This document shows, one piece after another, positions 33,856-43,297 of a stretch of 64,000 bases of DNA. The DNA is from Pseudomonas profundi. Its GTDB lineage: Bacteria; Pseudomonadota; Gammaproteobacteria; Pseudomonadales; Pseudomonadaceae. Numbering within the stretch: position 1 is the stretch's first letter; each line of letters opens with the position of its first letter. The stretch is from assembly GCF_008638305.1 (NCBI RefSeq), contig NZ_VTPZ01000008.1:62001-126000 (forward strand), read 5' to 3'. The position numbers were made by a program, and so were the translations under genes. The notes under the pieces were generated by a model. The model did no database searches, was not told the origin of the DNA, and was given only the letters and a program-made list of their open reading frames with translations.

Positions 33856-35265
33856 CTAGGCGCTGAATAACGGGGGACGGCGGTCAGTCAGCGGCGCGGC
33901 CTGCTGATAGGCGTATCCGGCTTGCAATACCAACGCGTCATTGAAGCGCGCGCCAATCAACTGCAGGCTGATCGGCATCTGGTTGCTGTCGAAGCCGCAG
34001 GGTACGGCGAGTCCTGGTTGGCCGGTCATGTTGAACGGGTAGGTAAAGGGCGTCCAGGTGGGCCATCGCGTGCTGGGCCAGTCCACAGGCACCTCCCGAC
34101 CCGTATCGAAGGCCGTCAAGGGCAGAGTAGGCGTCAGCAGCAGATCGTATTTCTGATGAAAATTCGCCATGCGCTCGCGCAGCGCCATGGACTCGTTTAC
34201 CGCGCCCAAGTACTCCAGCATGCTCAGGCGAGAGGCTTTCTCCGCGACGGCTACCAGTTGCGGGTCCATTTGCTCGCGCTTTTTCGGACCCAGGTCGCGC
34301 ATGGCATTCGCTGCGCCGCCGTAGAACAGATGTCCGAATGCTGCCAGCGGGTCGCTGAATCCAGGATCCACCCGAATGACTTCCGCGCCAAGCTGTTCGA
34401 ACACTTTCGCCGCCTCGGCGATAGCGGTCTCGATTTCCGGATCCACGTCGACATAACCCAGGTTGGGGCTAAAGCCGATTTTCAGGCCTTTGACCCCGTT
34501 TTTAAGCTTGGCCAGATAGTCGATATTGCGACGCGGTACGGCATTGGTGTCGCGGTGGTCGGCTTCGGTGAGCACGGTCATCATCAGCGCGCAGTCTTCT
34601 ACCGTCCAGGTCATCGGGCCGGCGTGGGCGAGGGTGCCGAACGGGCTGGCCGGCCAATGAGGTACTTCACCAAAGGAGGGCTTGAGACCGACGATGCCGC
34701 AAAATCCCGCCGGAATCCGGATCGAGCCGCCAGCGTCGGTTCCCAGGGCCAGAGGCGCCATGCCCAGCGCCACCGCCACGCCGCTGCCACCACTGGAGCC
34801 GCCCGCGGTTTTTTCTGCATTCCACGGGTTATTGGTGACACCATCGATCGGGTTATCCGTCACGCCTTTCCAGCCCATCTCCGGTGTGGTGGTTTTACCG
34901 ATTGGCACATAACCGTGGCGCGACAGCGCGGCCGTGGCGGGCGCGGACTTGTTCAGGGTGCTGGCCGGGTCGACGGTTTTCGAGCCTTTGACCGTGGGCC
35001 ACATCGGGGTAAGAAATACATCCTTTACCGCCACCGGCACGCCATCAAGCAGGCCACGGGTTTCCCCGTTCTGGTAGCGCTGTTCGGATTCACTGGCCAG
35101 GTCCAGTGTTGTGTCCCGATCCACCAGGCAGAAGCCGTTGGTATGGGTATCCACCCGCTCGATCTGATCGAGCATGGCGCTGGCGGCTTCTACTGGCGAC
35201 AGGCTCTTGTCCCGGTAGCGCGCAAGCAGTTCAACAGCGGTCAGCTGCAGTATGTCTTTGGACAT
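33856..35265 (-). CDS. Amidase-signature family amidohydrolase
   Basis: 469 residues. The amidase signature triad is visible: K81 (VPVAVKDVF), S157 in GGSSGGSG (155-162) and the nucleophile S181 in DAGGSIRIP. The end contains TGQPGLAVPCGF and LQLIGARFND. It hydrolyses an amide to a carboxylate plus ammonia. It is not GatA: no GatB or GatC neighbours, and the context is catabolic. The start has GGGAG about 8 nt upstream. It lies between a D-2-hydroxyacid dehydrogenase (92 nt away) and an aminotransferase (17 nt away). Confidence 0.9.
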   Translation of the reverse strand: MSKDILQLTAVELLARYRDKSLSPVEAASAMLDQIERVDTHTNGFCLVDRDTTLDLASESEQRYQNGETRGLLDGVPVAVKDVFLTPMWPTVKGSKTVDPASTLNKSAPATAALSRHGYVPIGKTTTPEMGWKGVTDNPIDGVTNNPWNAEKTAGGSSGGSGVAVALGMAPLALGTDAGGSIRIPAGFCGIVGLKPSFGEVPHWPASPFGTLAHAGPMTWTVEDCALMMTVLTEADHRDTNAVPRRNIDYLAKLKNGVKGLKIGFSPNLGYVDVDPEIETAIAEAAKVFEQLGAEVIRVDPGFSDPLAAFGHLFYGGAANAMRDLGPKKREQMDPQLVAVAEKASRLSMLEYLGAVNESMALRERMANFHQKYDLLLTPTLPLTAFDTGREVPVDWPSTRWPTWTPFTYPFNMTGQPGLAVPCGFDSNQMPISLQLIGARFNDALVLQAGYAYQQAAPLTDRRPPLFSA

Positions 35266-35357
35266 GATTGTTTCTCCCGTCGTCTTGCTCTACACGAAAA
35301 AACACGTCCTTCGACGGATGGGGCGTAGCCGCACGATTGCAGCCAGCCTTTGCCGTA

Positions 35358-36302
35358 TCAGCTCTTTTTCACCTGGTTGAAAAGAGCCTCTCCTTTTTGC
35401 CAGCGATTGAAATTGGCGACAAACTGCTCGCCGAGTGCCTGTTGCCAACCGATGAAATCACCGGCCATATGCGCCGATATCATCACGTTGGGCATGTCCC
35501 AGAGAGGGTGGTCTTGCGGTAAGGGCTCCTGTTCGAACACGTCCAGCGCTGCGCCTGCAATCTCACCTTCTCGCAAAGCGGTGAGCAGATCATCGGTGAT
35601 GACAATAGCGCCGCGCCCGACATTGATCAGCCGCGCGTGCGGCTGCATGGCCTGGAAGGCGCGATGGTCGAACAAACCTTGTGTGTCGTCGGTCAAGGGT
35701 GCAGTGATCACCACGTAATCTGCCTGCGGCAGCCATTCAAAAAGCTGATTGTTGCTGACTACCGAATCGAAGCGCGGATCGTCACGGCTGCTGCGCGCGG
35801 TACCAGTGACTCTCAGACCCACTGCCGAGAGCAGTGTTGCCACCTCGCCACCAATCGAGCCGGCACCGATAATCAATGCATGTTTCCCGGCAATCATCTC
35901 GGTGTCACGGTGTTGCCATCTGTGTTGGCGTTGCAGCGACAGATTGCCCAGGGTGTCCTTGGCGAACATGAGCACAGCGCCCAGCACATATTCCGCTATC
36001 CCGCGGTCAAACACACCGCGGGCGTTGCTTATCTGAGTGTCACTCTCTATCAGCGCGGGGAACATCAGTGCATCAACCCCGGCGCTGGCCGCGTGAACCC
36101 AGCTGATACGGTGCTCATCCGGCCAGCAGCGCTCAAGCAGGCCGGTGCGAAAGTCGGTTACCAGCAGCACATCAGTATCCGTCAGTGCTTCCCGCAGTTC
36201 GGACTCTTCGCTGACCGTGCGCACCCGGACCTCACTTGGCAGTGTTGCAAGCCCCGGCAAAATGTCGTCGCCGGGCGCGACCAGTACCAACACCTCGGTC
36301 AT
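35358..36302 (-). CDS. D-2-hydroxyacid dehydrogenase, NAD(P)-dependent
   Basis: 314 residues. Rossmann motif GAGSIGG at 146-152, catalytic R230 (LINVGRGAIV), E259 (VFEQEPLP) and H278 (ISAHMAG) are intact. The GhrA/phosphoglycerate dehydrogenase-like subgroup reduces 2-oxo acids such as glyoxylate or hydroxypyruvate, or oxidises D-2-hydroxyacids. The first 4 nt overlap the end of the class III aminotransferase (ATGA), so it is translationally coupled. The natural substrate is probably the oxo acid or hydroxyacid handled by the operon. Confidence 0.88.
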   Translation of the reverse strand: MTEVLVLVAPGDDILPGLATLPSEVRVRTVSEESELREALTDTDVLLVTDFRTGLLERCWPDEHRISWVHAASAGVDALMFPALIESDTQISNARGVFDRGIAEYVLGAVLMFAKDTLGNLSLQRQHRWQHRDTEMIAGKHALIIGAGSIGGEVATLLSAVGLRVTGTARSSRDDPRFDSVVSNNQLFEWLPQADYVVITAPLTDDTQGLFDHRAFQAMQPHARLINVGRGAIVITDDLLTALREGEIAGAALDVFEQEPLPQDHPLWDMPNVMISAHMAGDFIGWQQALGEQFVANFNRWQKGEALFNQVKKS

Positions 36303-37552
36303 GGCTGGACCTCGGCCAGCGCCCTGGCGAAACGACCCACCGCGTCGGTGATTTCCTCGGCTGTCACCACCAGCGGCGGTAACCAGCGCACAATCTGGCC
36401 GTCAATACCGCAGCGCAACAACAGCAAGCCCTGGGCTTCTGCCGCCTCGGTCAGGCGTAGGGCGACATCCGGCATCGGTTGATTCGGCCCCTTGCCGATC
36501 TCCATACCCAACATCAGTCCTTTGCCGCGAATGGTGGAGATGATTGGATAGTCACTTTGCAACGCATGCAGCTGATCCCACAATTCCGTTCCGCGAGCGG
36601 CAGCGTTTTCGATCAGGTTTTCCTGCTCAATCACCTTGAGTGTGGCCAGGGCCGCCGCGCAGGACACCGCGTTGGCGCCGTAAGTACCGCCCTGGGAGCC
36701 AGGCGCGCCCTTGGCCATCAGCTCCGCCGAGGCAGCAATGGCAGAGAGCGGAAAGCCGCTGGCCAGGCCCTTCGCTGTGATCAGAATATCCGGCTGGACA
36801 TCGAAGTGCTGATGGCTCCAGAACTTGCCGGTGCGTCCATAACCGGCCTGGATCTCATCGCAGATCAGCAGGATGCCGTGTTGTTTGCAGCGTTCAGCCA
36901 GCCCTTGCATGAAGGCGGTATTGGCCGGATAGTAACCATATTCACCCTGTACCGGCTCGATCAGAATGGCAGCTGTGTCGTCAGGAGCGGTCTGGGTTTT
37001 GAGGATATGGTCCAGCTCGCGCAGGCAAAACTCGGTGGTCTGTTCCTCACTCCAGCCATAACGCCAACTGTGCGGGTAGGGCGCGACGACTACGCCAGCC
37101 ATCATCGGGTGGAAGCCGGTACGCACTTTGGTGCCGGAGGTCGTCAGCGAGGCGGCGCCCATGGTGCGGCCATGAAAGCCGCCGTTGAAGACGATGATAT
37201 TCGCGCGGCGCGTAGCGTGCCGCGCCAGGCGCATGGCCGTCTCCACTGCCTCGGAACCGGAGTTGCTCAAGGCGATCGAGTCGAGGCCAGCGGGCATCTT
37301 TTCAACCAGCCGGTCGGTCAGCTCCAGCATCGGGCGATGGGTAACGGTAGTGTATTGCGCATGGATCATCTTGCCGACCTGCTCCTGCGCGGCCGCGACG
37401 ACCGTCGGGTGGCAATGCCCGGTGCTGTTAACGCCGATTCCGGAGGTAAAGTCGAGGTAGGCTTTGCCGTCGGTGTCATATAGCCAGCTGCCTTGGCCAT
37501 GGTCAGCGCAGACTCGGCTGGATTGCTTCAACAAGGGTGATAAGTGACTCAT
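36299..37552 (-). CDS. Class III (omega-amino acid) aminotransferase
   Basis: 417 residues. Typical elements are LDFTSGIGVNSTGHCHP, LSNSGSEAVETAMRLAR, GGFHGRT, ILICDEIQAGYGRTG and the PLP lysine K261 in LITAKGLASGFP. This class includes GABA, beta-alanine, ornithine and diamine transaminases; it converts a terminal amine to an aldehyde. With the succinate-semialdehyde-type dehydrogenase upstream, an omega-amino acid such as GABA is plausible. The start has AGGAG about 9 nt upstream. An 83-nt gap with a small hairpin (GCGACGG/CCGTCGC, 37602-37620) separates it from the upstream gene. Confidence 0.88.
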   Translation of the reverse strand: MSHLSPLLKQSSRVCADHGQGSWLYDTDGKAYLDFTSGIGVNSTGHCHPTVVAAAQEQVGKMIHAQYTTVTHRPMLELTDRLVEKMPAGLDSIALSNSGSEAVETAMRLARHATRRANIIVFNGGFHGRTMGAASLTTSGTKVRTGFHPMMAGVVVAPYPHSWRYGWSEEQTTEFCLRELDHILKTQTAPDDTAAILIEPVQGEYGYYPANTAFMQGLAERCKQHGILLICDEIQAGYGRTGKFWSHQHFDVQPDILITAKGLASGFPLSAIAASAELMAKGAPGSQGGTYGANAVSCAAALATLKVIEQENLIENAAARGTELWDQLHALQSDYPIISTIRGKGLMLGMEIGKGPNQPMPDVALRLTEAAEAQGLLLLRCGIDGQIVRWLPPLVVTAEEITDAVGRFARALAEVQP

Positions 37553-37635
37553 AAAGAGACTCCTGTCGGGTGGACGGGGCCTGGGTCCCGGTGAAGCGGT
37601 AGCGACGGTGTTCCCGTCGCGGTTAGTTCAACTGC

Positions 37636-38772
37636 TCAGCGATTGAGGCGTTCGATCACACCAGCGGTAATTGCCTGGCAACTTCGGGGTTGATCGCCGG
37701 CGGCCTGCAGATCCTGCGCAACGGCGTGACGCAGGACGTCTGCGGGATCGGTGAATCCCAGCCATTCAAGCATCATGGCGGTGGTCAACAGCATGGCGGC
37801 CGGATTAGCTTTGTCCTGGCCTGCAATATCCGGCGCGCTACCATGGGTTGGTTCAAACAGCGCCGGTAGCTCGCGACTATCCGGATTGATGTTGCAGGAG
37901 GGCGCGAGCCCCAGACCGCCCGACAGCACGGCGGCCAGATCAGTCAGAATGTCCCCGTGCAGGTTGCTGGCAACAACCACGTCGAACTCCCAGGGGCTCT
38001 GCACGAATTTCATGCAGGCGGCATCGACCAGCTGATGGTGGATGCCGATATGCGGAAACTCCTTTGCCACCTCGGCAAACACCTCGGTATACAGCTCGCC
38101 CCAGGTCGGCTGCGCGTTGCGCTTGGTGATCAGACACACCTGCGCTGGCGCGCTGCCTTTTTCTGCACAGTAAAATTGCTGCGTTTCACCTCGTTGCGCC
38201 ATGCGCTGTTCGGCGCGCAGGAAGGCATGCCGGATCAGCCGTTCGGTGCCACGGTGAGTGAATACTTCCAGCTGAGTCGCCACCTCGAACGGCGTGCCCT
38301 TGTTCAGCCGGCCACCCTGGTTGACGTATTCACCCTCGCTGTTTTCACGGATGACCAGCATGTCGACATCCGCCGCGCGTGGATCAGCCAGATACCGTGG
38401 TGCACCTGGCAGCAGCCGCGCCGGCCGCTCGCAGGCCCAGAGATCGAGCCCCTTGCGGAAGGTCAAAAGCGGCGCGAGCGAAATACTGTCGGACAGCTTG
38501 TAACGCTCCGAGTCGCTGACCGGGCCGGGGTCGCCCAACGCGCCCATCAACAGTGCGTCGTAAATGCATACGCGGCGCAGCGCATTGGCCGGCATCATCT
38601 CGCCGTATTCCTTGTGCCAGGTGGTGCTTGGCCAGTCGAGCCGATCCCAGTTCAGCGGCAGCGAATAGCTTTCACGCAGTACCTCCAGTACCGCTTCGGC
38701 GGCATCCATGACCTCCGGGCCAATACCGTCTCCCGGCATCAGAGCGATGCGGATATCGGATTGCTCGGTCAT
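37636..38772 (-). CDS. Isocitrate/isopropylmalate-family beta-decarboxylating dehydrogenase (tartrate dehydrogenase-like)
   Basis: 378 residues. The family marks are ALMPGDGIGPEV near the start, ALLMGALGDP, MLVIRENSEGEYVNQGG, CLITKRNAQ, the metal-binding VVASNLHGDILTDLAA and LFEPTHGSAPDIAGQDKANP near the end. These enzymes oxidise and decarboxylate 2-hydroxy-dicarboxylates such as isopropylmalate, tartrate or D-malate, using NAD+ and a divalent metal. The catabolic operon argues against a leucine-pathway LeuB. The ATG is only 4 nt past the dehydrogenase stop and shares GGAG with it, implying coupled translation. Confidence 0.87.
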   Translation of the reverse strand: MTEQSDIRIALMPGDGIGPEVMDAAEAVLEVLRESYSLPLNWDRLDWPSTTWHKEYGEMMPANALRRVCIYDALLMGALGDPGPVSDSERYKLSDSISLAPLLTFRKGLDLWACERPARLLPGAPRYLADPRAADVDMLVIRENSEGEYVNQGGRLNKGTPFEVATQLEVFTHRGTERLIRHAFLRAEQRMAQRGETQQFYCAEKGSAPAQVCLITKRNAQPTWGELYTEVFAEVAKEFPHIGIHHQLVDAACMKFVQSPWEFDVVVASNLHGDILTDLAAVLSGGLGLAPSCNINPDSRELPALFEPTHGSAPDIAGQDKANPAAMLLTTAMMLEWLGFTDPADVLRHAVAQDLQAAGDQPRSCQAITAGVIERLNR

Positions 38773-38776
38773 AGGA

Positions 38777-40237
38777 TTACTCCGTGCCCATGCAGATGTA
38801 CTTCAGCTCGGTATATTCCTCGAGGCCATGACGTGACCCTTCGCGACCGAGGCCCGAAGCCTTGACGCCGCCGAAAGGTGCCATGGGATTGGAAATGGCG
38901 CCTTCATTGACGCCGACGATGCCCGCTTCGAGTGCATCGGCAACCCGCCAGCAGCGGTGGATGTCACGGCTGTAAAAATAGGCGGCCAGGCCGTAGGGCG
39001 TGTCGTTGGCGATCCTGATGGCTTCTTCTTCGGTCTCGAAGGTCATGATCGCGGCTAGCGGTCCGAAGGTCTCTTCGTGACAGACCTGCATATCTGTCGA
39101 CACGTCGGAAATAAGCACCGGATGCACGAAGCTGCCTTTATCGCTACCGGGTGTCGGTCCGTAGAGGTGAGTGGCACCCTTGCCGATGGCGTCCTGATAA
39201 TGCTGCTGTACCTTTTCTGCCGCAGCGCGGTTGATCAGGGGCGCCTGGGTGACGCCATCCTCCAGGCCGTTGCCGAGCTTCAACTCGCCCATCGCCTTGG
39301 CCAGCAGCGAGGCGAATTTCTCATGTACGCTGCGCTGGACCAGAAAACGGTTGGCGCAGACGCAGGTCTGGCCGGTGTTACGGAACTTGCAGATCATCGC
39401 GCCTTCCACGGCACGCTCCAGGTCCGCGTCATCGAAGACGATGAAGGGGGCGTTGCCGCCCAGTTCGAGCGAGACCTTCTGGATATGTTCGGCGCATTGC
39501 GCCATCAACTGACTGCCGACGCCGGTGGACCCGGTGAAACTGAGCTTGCGTACGATCGGGCTGCTGGTCAGCACCTTACCGATCATTTTTGAATCGCCGG
39601 TAACGATGTTGAACACGCCCGGCGGGATGCCGGCTTCGTGGGCCAGCTCAGCCAGTGCCAGTGCCGTATAAGGTGTTGCTTCTGAAGGCTTGACGATCAT
39701 GCTGCAGCCGGCTGCCAGAGCCGCGCCGGCCTTGCGGGTGATCATCGCTGCCGGGAAGTTCCAGGGCGTGATGGCTGCGGTAACACCTACCGGTTGGCGG
39801 TTGACGATAATGTGCTGGCCAGGTTTGGCACCGGGGATGGTTTCGCCGTACATGCGGGGTGCTTCTTCGGCGAACCAGCGCACGAAGGACGCGGCATAGG
39901 CTACTTCGCCACGGGATTCGACCAGCGGCTTGCCCTGTTCCATGGTCATCAGGGTGGCGATATCCTCCTGATGATCGAGCATCAGCTGATACCAGCGCAT
40001 CAGCAAATTGGCGCGCTCTTGCGCGGTAGTACGCTTCCAGGAATCAAAGGCTGCCTGGGCGGTATCAATCGTTGATTCGATCTCCGCTGCGCTTAGCGAC
40101 GGAATGCTGCCGAGATCCTCGCCAGTGGCGGGGTTGTCCACGTTGATACGGGCTTCGTTCTGGGCGTCTACCCAGTTCCCGCCTATGTAACATTGCTGGC
40201 GAAACAAGCGTGGTGAATTCAAGCGGGAAAGTGACAT
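38777..40237 (-). CDS. Succinate-semialdehyde dehydrogenase-like aldehyde dehydrogenase
   Basis: 486 residues. The NAD(P)-dependent ALDH fold is shown by AAITPWNFPAAMITRK (oxyanion Asn160), GSTGVG, ELGGNAP with E258 and the catalytic C292 in NTGQTCVCANRF. Similarity to GabD is strongest (MEQGKPLVESRGEV, EEAPRMYGETIPG). It oxidises an omega-semialdehyde to the dicarboxylate, the step after the class III aminotransferase. The ATG at 40237 has GGAGG about 7 nt upstream and is preferred over the TTG one codon earlier. First gene of the six-gene operon; its promoter should lie in 40238-40598. Confidence 0.9.
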   Translation of the reverse strand: MSLSRLNSPRLFRQQCYIGGNWVDAQNEARINVDNPATGEDLGSIPSLSAAEIESTIDTAQAAFDSWKRTTAQERANLLMRWYQLMLDHQEDIATLMTMEQGKPLVESRGEVAYAASFVRWFAEEAPRMYGETIPGAKPGQHIIVNRQPVGVTAAITPWNFPAAMITRKAGAALAAGCSMIVKPSEATPYTALALAELAHEAGIPPGVFNIVTGDSKMIGKVLTSSPIVRKLSFTGSTGVGSQLMAQCAEHIQKVSLELGGNAPFIVFDDADLERAVEGAMICKFRNTGQTCVCANRFLVQRSVHEKFASLLAKAMGELKLGNGLEDGVTQAPLINRAAAEKVQQHYQDAIGKGATHLYGPTPGSDKGSFVHPVLISDVSTDMQVCHEETFGPLAAIMTFETEEEAIRIANDTPYGLAAYFYSRDIHRCWRVADALEAGIVGVNEGAISNPMAPFGGVKASGLGREGSRHGLEEYTELKYICMGTE

Positions 40238-40598
40238 CAAGCCTCCTGATTTATAAATGCGTCATTGGAACGCAAGGGCTGCTGGCTCGCCTTGGATCAA
40301 CAAACCCTTGTTCCAGCGTAGGCAGGTTAATGGGGCTATGCAACCCTGGCTGCAGAAGCGCGTTCATGCGGGCTGAGACGGAGCGGCCGGGTGTATGGAA
40401 CAGGCTCTCAGACCGGGGGGTGTCAGGCCACAGGCACTTGCCTTTCGGGGGGTGGTGAGCCTGAATGGGGGCGCTGCAGGCAGACCCCAAACAGGGCAGC
40501 TATAAAGCAAGGGGACCGCAACGGGTGGACGGGTGTCGCGGTCATTGCATTCCCCGTTGGTGCCGCGCCTTCTGACAACAAGCAAGGGAGTACGGAAT
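40238..40598. other. Divergent promoter region of the catabolic operon and C-S lyase gene
   Basis: A 361-nt spacer that must contain the promoters of the six-gene minus-strand operon and of the PatB-like gene. No regulator gene is adjacent and I see no clear palindromic operator. Apart from the ribosome binding sites at each end, nothing else could be assigned. Confidence 0.35.
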
Positions 40599-41777
40599 AT
40601 GAGTTTTGATTTTGACCGGGACATCCGCCGCGAGGGGACCCAGTCCGTAAAATACGATGCGCGGAGAGTGGTCTTTGGCGGCGAGGATGTGATGCCGTTA
40701 TGGGTGGCCGATATGGATTTCGCAGCACCCGAAGCGGTGACCAGCGCGTTGGTCGAACGCGCGGAGCATCCGGTTTACGGTTACAGCCTGTTCCCCGACA
40801 GTCTGTATCAGTCAATGATTGACTGGTTTGCTACCCGGCACGACTGGCACATCGAACGTGACTGGATACTCATGGTGCCCGGTGTCGTGCCCTCCATTCA
40901 CGCGGCAATCATGGCTTTTGCCAATCCGGACGAGGGCATTATCGTTCAGTCTCCGGTGTATCCGCCGTTCTTCAGCTCGGTTAACAAGACCGGACGCCGC
41001 CTGATTGACAATCCGCTGCGCCTGGAAAACGGTCGCTATCAGATGGATCTGGAGCACCTCGATCAATGTGCGGCGCAGGGCGCGCGCATGTTGATTCTCT
41101 GCTCACCGCATAACCCTGTCGGGCGCGTCTGGGAGGAACATGAGCTGCGCGCAGTGCTGGAGATTGCGCGGCGTCATGACTTGATCCTGCTGTCCGACGA
41201 TATTCATTGCGATCTGGTACTTCCCGGCAAGCGTCATCTGATGCTGGGGAATGTCGCGCAGGCGGACGATCACATAATCACGGCGGTCGCGCCGAGCAAG
41301 ACGTTCAATGTGCCCGGACTCGGTCTCTCAGCGCTGGTGGTTCCCGACCCGGATCACCGCCAAGCACTCAAGCAGGTCTTCGAAACTTTGCACATGGAAC
41401 AGGCCAATCCGTTCAGCCTGACTGCGTTCGAAGCAGCCTATCGATCCGGCGGTCCGTGGCTGGATGCGTTGCTGAAGTATCTGCAGGACAACCACCGTTT
41501 CGTCAGTGATTATTTGCGCGAACACATACCCCGCATCAGCCTGATCGAACCGGAAGGCACCTACCTGCTCTGGCTTGACTGCCGTGGCCTGGGGTTGAGC
41601 GATGCTGGACTCAAGGCCTTTTTTATCAAGCAGGCCGGGCTGGGGCTCAACCCCGGAATCAGCTTTGGCGACGGCGGCAGCGGCTTCATGCGTCTGAATA
41701 TCGGCACCCGTCGAGCCAACCTGCAACGGGCGATGGAACAGCTTCGCCTGGCGGTTGAAACAACGTTCTCCAAGTGA
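40599..41777 (+). CDS. MalY/PatB-type C-S lyase (PLP-dependent)
   Basis: 392 residues from the ATG at 40599, with AAGGGAG about 9 nt upstream. The MalY/PatB family is shown by DVMPLWVADMDF, HPVYGYSLFPDSLY, VPGVVPSIHAAI, SPHNPVGRVW, LLSDDIHCDLV and the PLP lysine K234 in APSKTFNVPG. These cystathionine beta-lyases cleave C-S bonds in cysteine conjugates to give pyruvate, ammonia and a thiol. It is divergent from the catabolic operon. It might supply or remove an amino compound for that pathway, or simply serve methionine metabolism. Confidence 0.88.
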   Translation: MSFDFDRDIRREGTQSVKYDARRVVFGGEDVMPLWVADMDFAAPEAVTSALVERAEHPVYGYSLFPDSLYQSMIDWFATRHDWHIERDWILMVPGVVPSIHAAIMAFANPDEGIIVQSPVYPPFFSSVNKTGRRLIDNPLRLENGRYQMDLEHLDQCAAQGARMLILCSPHNPVGRVWEEHELRAVLEIARRHDLILLSDDIHCDLVLPGKRHLMLGNVAQADDHIITAVAPSKTFNVPGLGLSALVVPDPDHRQALKQVFETLHMEQANPFSLTAFEAAYRSGGPWLDALLKYLQDNHRFVSDYLREHIPRISLIEPEGTYLLWLDCRGLGLSDAGLKAFFIKQAGLGLNPGISFGDGGSGFMRLNIGTRRANLQRAMEQLRLAVETTFSK

Positions 41778-41895
41778 CGAGCGGTTCGCAAACTGTTGTC
41801 TGCGCAACGGCACTTTTCGAACTGCATGGCGTCCTAGCGCTACGCTTGTAGCGAGAGCGTTGTGGCAAGTCGTTCCAGGAAAATGTTTGCTAAAA

Positions 41896-41984
41896 CGTCG
41901 TGTTTCCTTTCGTGCAATCTGCTTCATGCCAGCTGCTGACGCCGGATAGGTATCCGGCTGGACACGGAAAAAGGAAACACGATG
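41896..41984 (+). promoter_or_regulatory. Candidate RNA leader sequestering RBS and start codon (esterase 1)
   Basis: The leader segment CGTGTTTCCTTT (41899-41910) is the exact reverse complement of AAAGGAAACACG (41970-41981), which contains the Shine-Dalgarno sequence directly before the ATG at 41982. Pairing continues over the start codon: C41896-G, G41897-U (wobble), T41898-A. The 59-nt loop contains a smaller palindrome (GCCGGAT/ATCCGGC, 41941-41958). If transcribed from upstream, the RNA could hide the ribosome binding site and AUG. This is inferred from the sequence; a transcription start is not known. Confidence 0.55.
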
Positions 41985-43004
41985 ACGAAGATGAATCTGG
42001 CGTGCTGGATGGCACTTGCAGTAATGACGACGGGCTGCGGCGGGGGAGGCGGAGGTGGCTCTGATGCGCCGCCCGATACACCCCCAGAAGACCCAGGGAC
42101 ACCGGTAGAAGAGCCGCCAACAAGCGAGCCGCCCATAGACGAACCCCCCGCCACAGATCCACCGCCCATCGATGAGCCACCTGCCGAGGATCCTGGGGAC
42201 AACCCACCGCCAGGCGGCGGGGTCTCGCAGCCCACGCTCTCAATCGGCTGCGGCGGACCCGTTCCAGAAACAGGCAACAGGAGCATCGCCGTCACAGGTG
42301 GCACCAGACAATACATTCTCGATCTCCCGACCGGCTACGATGCCGACAAAGCCTATCCGCTGGTATTCAGCTTCCATGGTCGAGGGCGGACGGCAAGTGA
42401 TTTTCGCACCAGCAGTGATTTGCGGGAGACCATGGGCGATGCAGTGATACTGATCCATCCTCAGGGGGTGCCCGATCCGGGCGCACCGGTTGAACCGGAG
42501 CGGGACAGCTGGGAGCGTACCGGCGATCGCGACATCGCCTTCTTCGACGACCTGTACGATCAACTGACCAGCGAAGCCTGCGTCGATCAAAGCCGCGTAT
42601 TCACCACCGGTATGAGCATGGGCGGTTTCTTCGCGGCCCGGCTGGCCTGCGAACGGGGTGACGTGGTGCGGGCGTTTGCTTCGGCTGCCGCCGGGCCGCC
42701 GTTGAAAAGCGCCACCGAGTGCGTCGGACGCGCCGCCGCCTGGACAGCCCATGATCCCCAGGATGAGCTGATTGACTACACAAGCGATGGATTGGCGCTC
42801 CGGGATTACTGGCTGGACGCAAATTTCTGCGGCGAGGAAACCCGCCAGTTGAGTAACGGCTGTGTTGAATATACCAACTGCGACGCGGGCTATCCGGTGC
42901 GCTGGTGTCAATACAGCCAGGCAGACAAGCCCTATTCAAGCCACCACGAATGGCCGAGTTTCGCTCCTCGCGAGGCCGCCGACTTCTTTCTTGCGCTTGA
43001 CTGA
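41982..43004 (+). CDS. Lipoprotein alpha/beta hydrolase, PHB-depolymerase/LpqC-like esterase (copy 1)
   Basis: 340 residues. The lipoprotein signal ends MTTGC (Cys19). A Gly-rich then Pro/Glu/Asp-rich linker (about 20-80) leads to a hydrolase domain (about 85-340) with YPLVFSFHGRG, the nucleophile S212 in GMSMGG, an acid in AHDPQDELID (D258 or D261) and the His in HHEWPSF (H322). Six or more cysteines in the C-terminal half suggest disulfides outside the cytoplasm. It resembles COG3509 polyhydroxybutyrate depolymerase/feruloyl esterase-like enzymes. AAAGGA precedes the ATG but can be paired in the leader. A tandem paralog follows. Confidence 0.85.
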   Translation: MTKMNLACWMALAVMTTGCGGGGGGGSDAPPDTPPEDPGTPVEEPPTSEPPIDEPPATDPPPIDEPPAEDPGDNPPPGGGVSQPTLSIGCGGPVPETGNRSIAVTGGTRQYILDLPTGYDADKAYPLVFSFHGRGRTASDFRTSSDLRETMGDAVILIHPQGVPDPGAPVEPERDSWERTGDRDIAFFDDLYDQLTSEACVDQSRVFTTGMSMGGFFAARLACERGDVVRAFASAAAGPPLKSATECVGRAAAWTAHDPQDELIDYTSDGLALRDYWLDANFCGEETRQLSNGCVEYTNCDAGYPVRWCQYSQADKPYSSHHEWPSFAPREAADFFLALD

Positions 43005-43015
43005 TCGGCCATTGG

Positions 43016-43039
43016 AAAGCGGGTTAACCGGCCCGCTTT
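43016..43039 (+). terminator. Rho-independent terminator-like hairpin after esterase 1
   Basis: 8-bp stem AAAGCGGG/CCCGCTTT with an 8-nt loop, 11 nt after the stop of esterase 1. It supports separate transcription of the two esterase genes. The rest of the 374-nt spacer to 43378 contains the duplicated leader and probably the second promoter. Confidence 0.6.
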
Positions 43040-43297
43040 CGCATATCAATATTCCCTCCCGCAAATGCTAGCTATCCGGTATTCCGTCAGAAGTACCTGT
43101 TTTTCCGTACCTCTGATAGCGGCTTTAGTGGCTTTTTCACAGCATCCGTTCGGCGAAAAACAGTGCGTTGAAGTTGAAGTCCATCACAAGCCGAGCGGTC
43201 TGGACTGCACTTCTCGGTGGGTCAGCCGTCAGACTCGGCTGACGCTTGTGGCTTGAGCGTGAGGGTAAGTCGTAGTAGGGAAAATGTTTGTTGAAAA

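Noticed and set aside
33922..35328. Long open frame (468 codons) opposite the amidase gene
   Set aside because: The amidase catalytic triad is intact on the other strand, and the antisense product has no recognisable domain.
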